DNA from: Planctomycetota bacterium | GTDB taxonomy: Bacteria > Planctomycetota > Phycisphaerae > WQYP01 | Assembly: GCA_021828935.1 (NCBI GenBank) | Contig: JAJZCU010000166.1 | Coordinates: 1 to 5,773 of the forward strand | Reading direction: 5' to 3' | Length of the DNA: 5,773 nt | Shown: positions 1 to 4,559 of the stretch, piece by piece | Numbering within the stretch: the first letter of the stretch is position 1 | Layout: each line of letters begins with the position of its first letter | Program-made: the position numbers and the translations under genes | The notes under the pieces: generated by a model | What the model saw: the letters and a program-made list of their open reading frames with translations, nothing else | What the model was told of the DNA's origin: nothing | Databases searched by the model: none

Positions 1-62
1 CGGCATTGCGTTGCGACTTTATGCCGGGTTATTCCCAGCCGCGCTTGCGGGCTACGGTATCG

Positions 63-163
63 GCCGGGGATCCGGCTTGTTATCATTTAAGACAACCAGC
101 CATCGCGGCGCCCCACCCCCGGCGAGCCGGGGGCTATATGTTTGCGCCGCCATGCTTGGCGGC
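63..163. repeat. Cluster of three short GC-rich hairpins
   Basis: GCCGG/CCGGC (63-76, loop GGAT), CCCCCGGC/GCCGGGGG (116-133, two central bases GA) and GCCGCCA/TGGCGGC (146-163, loop TGCT) are perfect inverted repeats within about 100 bp. None has a T tail. The overlapping short reading frames across this stretch have no recognisable protein and no ribosome binding site, so I treat it as non-coding repeat-rich DNA. Confidence 0.5.
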
Positions 164-197
164 CCGCCGTTTGACAATCATTGCGCGCAGCGCCGTG

Positions 198-229
198 GTA
201 TCCGCGTTTATCCGCGTCATCCGCGGTTC
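198..229 (+). repeat. ATCCGCG dispersed repeat, copy 1
   Basis: This 32-bp stretch matches 4363-4394 at 31 of 32 bases (T at 209 against C at 4374). Internally it has three ATCCGCG words, starting at 200, 210 and 219. Looser similarity continues upstream, where both copies have AATCATT about 14 bases before the core. Repeats of this look are common between genes in verrucomicrobial and planctomycete genomes as I know them. Confidence 0.75.
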
Positions 230-285
230 CGTCTTCGCCGCCGAATCTGTGGGATTCCGCAGGCGCCGTCTGGGCGAGACAGCAA

Positions 286-305
286 TGATCAGTGATCAGT
301 GATCA
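286..305. repeat. Tandem TGATCAG repeat
   Basis: TGATCA occurs three times at a strict 7-bp spacing (286, 293, 300), each a palindromic hexamer joined by G. The tract lies in gene-free DNA and is followed by AAAAAGGGGG-like sequence. It may be a slippage-derived repeat or a cluster of small palindromic sites; no binding protein can be named. Confidence 0.7.
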
Positions 306-359
306 AAAAGGGGGGCCTCCGCGCGCACCGTTATGTGGTATGAAATGTTCACGCCCTGA

Positions 360-409
360 TTAGCCGACGCGCGCCCGTCGCGGCCCCATGGGCGGGCGCG
401 GGCGGCTAA
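360..409. repeat. Long two-part GC-rich inverted repeat
   Basis: TTAGCCG (360-366) pairs with CGGCTAA (403-409), and inside it CGCGCCCG (370-377) pairs with CGGGCGCG (393-400). A 3x2 internal loop separates the two stems and the loop has 15 nt. That gives 15 Watson-Crick pairs in a 50-nt unit. No T run follows on either strand, so it is not a standard terminator. It resembles a REP-type palindromic unit or a structured RNA element. Confidence 0.6.
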
Positions 410-900
410 CAGGGTGGCCGCTGGCTTGAACGTCGCGGCGTCCGCGTCGTGGCCCGGGGCCGCCCGTGCCCGCCGGAAGACGGCGACCCGCCTGCTGCCC
501 CGCTGGGGCTGGCCACTGCCGCCACTGGTGATTGGTCTCAATAGTATATACCCCGCGAGATGGCATTTCCCGTCACGGAAAATTCAAAAATTTCTGCCCG
601 CGCGGCGAAATCGGCGTAAAACGCTTGTATTGGCATCAGGCGCCGCAAATTCGGGCCGCCAATGCGGCCAGACCGGCGGGCCCTCTACTGGAATCGAACG
701 TATCGGCTCGCGCATCAAATCAACCTTCCGAAACCTCGGTGGCGCAAAATAACACTATAAAATTTGCCGGGACCCCATGCACTCTGCCAACGCCAACGTC
801 ATTGCCGCAATGGCCCAATTTTAACAGCCGGGGAACCTCGTACCACCCTGGGGCGACCGAACGGCAAAGGGATATGGGCCCAATAACGTTGGAGACGGCG
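410..900. other. Gene-free stretch, nothing supported
   Basis: The longest reading frame that covers part of this stretch begins with TTG at 532 and runs to 936 (134 codons). It has no Shine-Dalgarno site, several ATA codons and no recognisable domain, and its end runs into the 13-bp tandem repeat, so I do not call it. No tRNA, convincing promoter or repeat was found. Confidence 0.5.
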
Positions 901-939
901 GCAAAAATAGAACGCAAAAATAAAGCGCAAAAATAAACC
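901..939. repeat. Three-copy 13-bp AT-rich tandem repeat
   Basis: Units GCAAAAATAGAAC (901-913), GCAAAAATAAAGC (914-926) and GCAAAAATAAACC (927-939) are adjacent, with the first nine bases identical in all three. On the minus strand each gives a T-rich tract right after the terminator hairpin at 938-970. No DnaA box (TTATNCACA) was seen nearby, so there is no support for an origin. Confidence 0.8.
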
Positions 940-970
940 AGGCTGGCGGCCGTGAGGAGCGCCAGCCTGG
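929..970 (-). terminator. Strong intrinsic terminator hairpin, minus strand
   Basis: CCAGGCTGGCG (938-948) and CGCCAGCCTGG (960-970) form a perfect 11-bp stem with an 11-nt loop. Read on the minus strand the hairpin is followed at once by TTTATTTTT (937-929), and two further T-rich tracts follow at 13-nt spacing. On the plus strand no T run follows, so direction is clear. It lies about 460 nt beyond the glyS stop, past a separate glyS terminator, so it probably ends some other transcript. Confidence 0.65.
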
Positions 971-1161
971 GGAGGGAGAGAGAGCATCGGGGGCGTTGGC
1001 CATAGGCTGCGAACGATGCTTACTATTTATCGTGCGCCAAGGCCCGCCAAAATTTTTTATCAACCGCTTCGATGGCGGTCCGACACGCTCGCGTCATTTC
1101 GGTTTCAACTCACTTTGGCTGTTTTCAAGCCGCGTGTTTTGAACCGTTCATTCATGACACA
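930..1161 (-). ncRNA. Candidate structured small RNA of unknown family
   Basis: I do not recognise a known RNA family. The case rests on a run of signals on the minus strand. A promoter-like pair lies at 1195-1168, with an expected start near 1161. A multi-step hairpin at 1100-1146 pairs CGGTTCAA with TTGAAACCG (one bulge), CAC with GTG and GGCT with AGCC. A short GAGC-loop hairpin is at 1082-1095, a 5-bp ACCGC/GCGGT hairpin at 1063-1079, overlapping alternative hairpins at 983-1020 and 1009-1037, and the strong terminator hairpin at 938-970 with its T-rich tail. The transcript would be about 230 nt. I looked for the conserved blocks of RNase P RNA (GAGGAAAGTCC), tmRNA and SRP RNA and did not find them. 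A 24-codon reading frame lies inside (1023-1097), so a short mRNA is an alternative. Compensatory changes in relatives would be needed as proof. Confidence 0.3.
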
Positions 1162-1167
1162 TTAACT

Positions 1168-1195
1168 ATCGTACCCGCTTTCCAGAAATCTTCAA
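1168..1195 (-). promoter_or_regulatory. Promoter-like boxes before the candidate small RNA
   Basis: On the minus strand TTGAAG (1195-1190, four of six consensus matches) is followed after 16 nt by TACGAT (1173-1168, four of six matches). An alternative -10, GATAGT (1171-1166), has an 18-nt spacing. Both boxes are moderate matches, and the surrounding AT-rich tract (1196-1230) could help promoter opening or give chance matches. Confidence 0.3.
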
Positions 1196-1250
1196 CCTTT
1201 ATTTTCAATTTTTTTGATTTTATTTTTAGGCAATTACTGCGCTATACAAC

Positions 1251-1335
1251 TTGCCGCCCAACCCCCGCCCTTCGCGGCGGCAACGCCTCTGAACGACGCC
1301 AAAATGGCCGCATCGCTACCAGCGCCCCTGCGGCC
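1251..1335. repeat. Two consecutive GC-rich hairpins in the glyS downstream gap
   Basis: The first inverted repeat pairs TTGCCGCC (1251-1258) with GGCGGCAA (1276-1283), 8 bp with a 17-nt loop. The second pairs GGCCGCA (1306-1312) with TGCGGCC (1329-1335), and inside it CGCT (1314-1317) pairs with AGCG (1321-1324) around ACC. On the minus strand they follow a perfect TATAAT (1349-1344), but no good -35 box lies at the proper distance. They could be the 5' part of a longer minus-strand RNA or simply intergenic inverted repeats. Confidence 0.4.
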
Positions 1336-1383
1336 CGCGTTCCATTATAGACAAAAATAAACGGTTAGCGTTAGCCCTGCAGC

Positions 1384-1409
1384 AAAAAGTTTCTCTCCAG
1401 GCAGAGAGA
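1384..1409 (-). terminator. Intrinsic terminator after glyS
   Basis: On the minus strand TCTCTC (1409-1404) and GAGAGA (1397-1392) pair perfectly over 6 bp around the loop TGCCTG, in which an inner T-G wobble is possible. After AAC comes a run of five T (1388-1384). It begins 21 nt after the glyS stop codon and points in the right direction. The stem is short and only half GC, so efficiency is uncertain. Confidence 0.55.
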
Positions 1410-1430
1410 CCCCATTACCGCCGCCAATAC

Positions 1431-2819
1431 TTATGCCTCCATTTTGCCCGATAAGAACGTCCGCACCTGGTCCATCGCCACCCGTTCCTGCTGAAGCGTG
1501 TCCCGATAACGCACCGTTACCGATTGATCTGTAAGGGTTTGCGTATCAATGGTAAAGCAGAATGGGGCACCCACCTCGTCCATGCGGGCGTAGCGTTTGC
1601 CGATGTTCTGTTTGATGTCCAGTTGCACATTCCACGTCTTGCGAAGGTCCGAATACAAATTGGTGGCGATTTCAGCCATGCCTTCCCGGTCTACCAACGG
1701 AAAAATGCCGGCCTTGATCGGCGCCATCCGCGGGTGAAACTTCATCACCACGCCGCTGGGACGGTCCGGATCATCCGTATACGCTTCGCACAACAGGGCC
1801 AGCGTGCCGCGGTCGGCGCCGGCGGATGGCTCAATGACGTGCGGAAAATAGCGTTCCTTGGCTTCCTGGTCGTTGTATTTGAGTTTGTCGCCTAGGCCGG
1901 AATGTTCGGCATGTTGGCGCAGGTCAAAATCGGTGCGGTGGGCCACGCCCTCAAGTTCGCCAAAGCCGGGGTCTGTGAATGGGAAGCGGTATTCAATGTC
2001 GCTGGTGCCCGCGCCATCGCGGGCGTAATGCGCCAGTTCGGTTTTGTCGTGCTCGCGCAGTTGCAGATGTTCACTGGTCAGACCGATGGCCTGCCACCAG
2101 GCGAAGCGGGTTTCCCGCCAGAATTTGTACCACTGCTGGGCTTCCCTCGGGTGAATAAAAAATTCGATTTCCATTTGCTCAAATTCACGTGACCGGAACG
2201 TAAAATTTCGCGGCGTAACCTCGTTGCGGAACGCCTTGCCGATTTGCGCAATGCCAAACGGAATCTTCACGCGGCTGGTGTCCGTGATGTTGCGAAAGTT
2301 GGCAAAAATTCCCTGGGCGGTCTCCGGCCGCAGATAGGCCATCGCCGACGGGTCTTCCACCGCCCCAACAAATGTTTTGAACATTAAATTAAACTGCCGC
2401 GGCTCGGTTAAGCTGCATTTTTCAAACTTTCCCGGCGTACGGCTGGGCTTCAGCGGGCACTGCATGCCTTCCAAATGGTCGGCACGGAAGCGGGCCTTGC
2501 ATTCCCGGCAGTCCACCATGGGGTCGGAAAAGCCGCCCACATGGCCGCTGGCCACCCACACCTTGGGGTTCATGATAACGGTGGAATCAAGTCCGACCAT
2601 GTCAATGGGCTGGCCATCCGGGCCATTGGGCGTGCAGCGGACAATATCATGCCACCAGGCATCTTTTAAGTTGCGCTTGAGTTCCACGCCCAGCGGGCCG
2701 TAATCCCAGAAACCGTTGATGCCGCCATAAATTTCAGAGGATTGAAAAATAAATCCGCGCCGGCGGCACAGGGCCACCAGCTTTTCCATTTTGCTGCCCG
2801 TGGTAGTCGTTTCGGCCAT
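1431..2819 (-). CDS. glyS: Glycine--tRNA ligase, single-chain (homodimeric) class II type
   Basis: Attaches glycine to tRNA-Gly in the cytoplasm using ATP. The 462-residue protein is of the eukaryote/Thermus-like homodimeric type, not the alpha2beta2 glyQ/glyS type. The N-terminal part has GFIFQSSEIYGGINGFWDYGP (22-42). A CxxC at 104/107 (VDCRECKARFRADH) with Cys121 and Cys135 could bind a metal. RPETAQGIFANFRNI (164-178) and FRNEVTPRNFTFRSREFEQM (197-216) form the class II motif 2 region, EGVAHRTDFDL (290-300) is a glycine-pocket block, and EPSAGADRGTLALL (330-343) is motif 3. The anticodon-binding domain runs from about 361 to 458, including APIKAGIFPLV (366-376), YARMDEVGAPFCFTID (410-425) and SVTVRYRDTLQQERV (433-447). 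The ATG at 2819 is chosen because AGGAG lies 11 nt upstream (2831-2835); the next Met (residue 11) lacks such a site. It follows nuoH by 24 nt and is followed by a terminator, so it is the last gene of that transcript. Confidence 0.97.
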   Translation of the reverse strand: MAETTTTGSKMEKLVALCRRRGFIFQSSEIYGGINGFWDYGPLGVELKRNLKDAWWHDIVRCTPNGPDGQPIDMVGLDSTVIMNPKVWVASGHVGGFSDPMVDCRECKARFRADHLEGMQCPLKPSRTPGKFEKCSLTEPRQFNLMFKTFVGAVEDPSAMAYLRPETAQGIFANFRNITDTSRVKIPFGIAQIGKAFRNEVTPRNFTFRSREFEQMEIEFFIHPREAQQWYKFWRETRFAWWQAIGLTSEHLQLREHDKTELAHYARDGAGTSDIEYRFPFTDPGFGELEGVAHRTDFDLRQHAEHSGLGDKLKYNDQEAKERYFPHVIEPSAGADRGTLALLCEAYTDDPDRPSGVVMKFHPRMAPIKAGIFPLVDREGMAEIATNLYSDLRKTWNVQLDIKQNIGKRYARMDEVGAPFCFTIDTQTLTDQSVTVRYRDTLQQERVAMDQVRTFLSGKMEA

Positions 2820-2830
2820 GGTGGTGGTTG

Positions 2831-2835
2831 CTCCT
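2831..2835 (-). promoter_or_regulatory. Ribosome binding site of glyS
   Basis: AGGAG on the minus strand, 11 nt before the ATG at 2819. It lies inside the 24-nt gap after the nuoH TAA stop and supports 2819 over the downstream Met at residue 11. Confidence 0.65.
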
Positions 2836-2843
2836 GCTTTCGT

Positions 2844-4112
2844 TTAAGCCACAATTGGTTCGGGCACCAAGGCGCCTGCCGGGCTGGGGTTGTAGCGGCT
2901 ATTGGGCACGGCCACACGCCGGTTGTTCTGACTGGCGGGCAGCAAGCGCAACACGCCCATCATGACCACAAACAGAATCACATTGCCCACCAACAGCCAC
3001 AGGCGATGTACGATGACGCCTTCCTGCTGCAGGTACACAAAGCCAATGGACAGCAGAAATGCGCCCAGCGCCAGCGGAATCATGCCGCGCCAAGCCAGGC
3101 GCATGAGTTGGTCAAACCGGAAGCGCGGCAGCGTCCACCGCACCCACATGTAAAAGAAAATAAAGAGGACCATTTTGAACCAGAAGACCACGAACTTCAG
3201 AATTACGCCGCCCCACCCCGTGGCCGCCGGCTGCGCATGGCCATAAATTAATAAATCCAGCCACGGCAGGTGCCAGCCGCCTAAAAACATGGTCACCGCC
3301 ACCGCCGCGCCGGTGATCATTGACGCATATTCCGCCAAAAAAAACAGGGCGAATTTCATCGACGAATATTCCGTGTGGTAGCCGCCCACCAGTTCGTTTT
3401 CACATTCCGCCAAATCAAACGGCGCCCGGTTGCTCTCCGCGAAAATGCATGTGGTAAACAGTAAAAATGCGATGGGTTGCGTGAAAATGTTCCAACTGGG
3501 CAAAAACGGCAGCAGCGTAAAATACCCCGCCTGCGTTTGGCAGATGCTTTCCAGCCGCATGCTGCCCACGGTAACCGCCACGCACAAGAGCGCCAGGGCC
3601 AGCGGAATTTCATAAGAAATCATCTGGGCCGTGGCCCGCAGCCCGCCCAAAAAGCTGTACTTGCTGCCTGAGGCCCAGCCGGCCAGCACCACGCCGTACA
3701 CCGCCAGCGAAGCCATGGCCAGCACAAACAACACGCCCACATCCGGGTTGGAAACCATCATGGAAAATGGGTGATTCACATGCCAGCCGAAAAAAGATGA
3801 CCCCGCCTTGAGCACCCCGCCAAACGGAATCACCGCGAAACTGCACAACGCGGGCGTCATGATGGCCACCGGGGCCAGCAAAAAGAGAAATTTATCCGCG
3901 TTCTGCGGGATGAATTCTTCCTTCAGAATAAACTTAATGCCATCGGCCATGGGCTGCAAAAGCCCCTTGGGCCCCGTGCGATTGGGGCCCACGCGGTCTT
4001 GTATCCACGCCGCGGTTTTGCGTTCCAGCAAAATTAAGTACGAAATACACCCCATGATCACGCCCAGAAGCACCAGGGCAATGAGGATGTGGGCCAATAA
4101 GTTTCCGAGCAT
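2844..4112 (-). CDS. nuoH: NADH-quinone oxidoreductase subunit H (complex I, ND1 family)
   Basis: Subunit H is the inner-membrane protein that joins the hydrophilic arm of complex I to the proton-pumping arm and helps form the quinone-binding chamber. Counting from the ATG at 4112 (422 aa), ERKTAAWIQDRVGPNRTGPKG (30-50) followed by LLQPMADGIKFILKE (51-65), ISYEIPLAL (165-173), APFDLAECENELVGGYHTEY (230-249) and RWTLPRFRFDQLM (325-337) are hallmark NuoH stretches. About eight or nine hydrophobic helices are visible, the last at about 371-391, followed by a roughly 30-residue proline-containing tail. At 422 residues it is longer than E. coli NuoH (about 325), with the extra length partly at the C-terminus. 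The frame can also be opened at a TTG at 4133 (429 aa). I prefer the ATG because a GGAG lies 8 nt before it and the likely transcription start is near 4135, leaving no leader for the TTG. The stop is 24 nt before glyS, suggesting cotranscription. No other nuo gene is in view. Confidence 0.96.
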   Translation of the reverse strand: MLGNLLAHILIALVLLGVIMGCISYLILLERKTAAWIQDRVGPNRTGPKGLLQPMADGIKFILKEEFIPQNADKFLFLLAPVAIMTPALCSFAVIPFGGVLKAGSSFFGWHVNHPFSMMVSNPDVGVLFVLAMASLAVYGVVLAGWASGSKYSFLGGLRATAQMISYEIPLALALLCVAVTVGSMRLESICQTQAGYFTLLPFLPSWNIFTQPIAFLLFTTCIFAESNRAPFDLAECENELVGGYHTEYSSMKFALFFLAEYASMITGAAVAVTMFLGGWHLPWLDLLIYGHAQPAATGWGGVILKFVVFWFKMVLFIFFYMWVRWTLPRFRFDQLMRLAWRGMIPLALGAFLLSIGFVYLQQEGVIVHRLWLLVGNVILFVVMMGVLRLLPASQNNRRVAVPNSRYNPSPAGALVPEPIVA

Positions 4113-4120
4113 TCCAGGCT

Positions 4121-4124
4121 CTCC
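4121..4124 (-). promoter_or_regulatory. Ribosome binding site that decides the nuoH start
   Basis: On the minus strand GGAG (4124-4121) sits 8 nt before the ATG at 4112. No purine-rich Shine-Dalgarno-like stretch precedes the TTG at 4133, so this site favours the shorter 422-residue NuoH. Confidence 0.6.
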
Positions 4125-4141
4125 AAACGCCAAAGCATGGT

Positions 4142-4170
4142 ATTATGGAGAACATGCCCCCGGCGGGCAA
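4142..4170 (-). promoter_or_regulatory. Candidate sigma70-type promoter for nuoH-glyS
   Basis: On the minus strand TTGCCC (4170-4165, four of six matches to TTGACA) is followed after exactly 17 nt by CATAAT (4147-4142, five of six matches to TATAAT). The predicted transcription start is near 4135, about 20-25 nt before the nuoH ATG at 4112 and next to the alternative TTG start at 4133. The box spacing and its position right before the operon make it the best promoter seen in the window. There is no experimental support. Confidence 0.5.
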
Positions 4171-4259
4171 GTACACCGCACGCGGAACGCGACTCTCATT
4201 ATTCAACCGCGGTTCTCCTGGCCGTTGCCGCCAAGTTGCAGCGCGGCTCCAATATTATC

Positions 4260-4393
4260 AACCGCTGATTACGCGGATGGGGGCCCAACAAATAGCCCAA
4301 CCCGGGGCTCCGGAACCATAATCAACGGGCAGTCAGCCCGAAAATCATTTTTCCGCTTCGTCGTATCCGCGTTCATCCGCGTCATCCGCGGTT
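4260..4393. mobile_element. MITE-like or palindromic intergenic element with imperfect inverted ends
   Basis: The left end AACCGCTGATTACGCGGAT (4260-4278) and the reverse complement of the right end ATCCGCGTCATCCGCGGTT (4375-4393) match at 17 of 19 bases, bounding about 134 bp without an ORF of its own. The right end belongs to the ATCCGCG-rich repeat that also occurs at 198-229. No clear target-site duplication flanks it, and no transposase is in the window. It could be a non-autonomous element or an intergenic palindromic repeat family. Confidence 0.45.
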
Positions 4394-4394
4394 C
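4363..4394 (+). repeat. ATCCGCG dispersed repeat, copy 2
   Basis: Same orientation as the copy at 198-229 and 31 of 32 bases identical. It forms the right end of the inverted-repeat element at 4260-4393. A shorter related piece, CCGCGGTTCTCCTGG (4207-4221), matches 4386-4400 at 13 of 15 bases. Confidence 0.75.
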
Positions 4395-4413
4395 GTCTGG
4401 TCGCCACGGCCGG

Positions 4414-4432
4414 ATTACAATGCAACTGTAAT
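4414..4432. promoter_or_regulatory. Palindromic ATTACA-N7-TGTAAT site
   Basis: A 6-bp perfect inverted repeat with a 7-nt centre, followed by another TGTAAT at 4446-4451. It lies between the GlmU-like gene and nuoH, about 270-300 bases upstream of the nuoH promoter candidate. The shape is that of a dimeric regulator site, but it could equally be chance in an AT-rich patch. Confidence 0.2.
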
Positions 4433-4559
4433 TTATTGGCGTAGGTGTAATAAAACCAACGTTGATTCTTGCGAAACATCGCCCTGCAAAATCTGGGTAA
4501 CGATAAGCCATTAACGGTGGGGCTGCGCGGTTCTTTGGGGCCAAAATCCACTGCCATGA

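Noticed and set aside
6..302. Two overlapping plus-strand reading frames of 94-98 codons at the left edge
   Set aside because: They run through GC-rich hairpins and the ATCCGCG and TGATCAG repeats; neither has a ribosome site or a known protein pattern.
680..705. GTTCGATTCC on the minus strand, like a tRNA T-loop
   Set aside because: The flanking bases do not pair to form a T stem and no acceptor or anticodon arm could be drawn around it.
414..752. 112-codon plus-strand reading frame
   Set aside because: Overlaps the 532-936 frame in another phase, looks like GC-driven open frame, and shows no domain.
532..936. 134-codon plus-strand reading frame with TTG start
   Set aside because: No ribosome binding site, no recognisable domain, irregular codon choice, and the 3' end is made of a 13-bp tandem repeat.
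901..1060. Replication origin suggested by 13-bp AT-rich repeats
   Set aside because: No DnaA boxes, and neither dnaA, dnaN nor gidA is near; the repeat is better explained as part of or next to a terminator.
1057..1068. TTATCAACCGCT also present at 4255-4266
   Set aside because: A 12-base match is expected about once by chance in a window of this size, and the flanks do not match.
4326..4340. CGGGC/GCCCG hairpin followed by a T run at 4349-4353 on the plus strand
   Set aside because: Only 5 bp, the T run is too distant, and no plus-strand gene precedes it.
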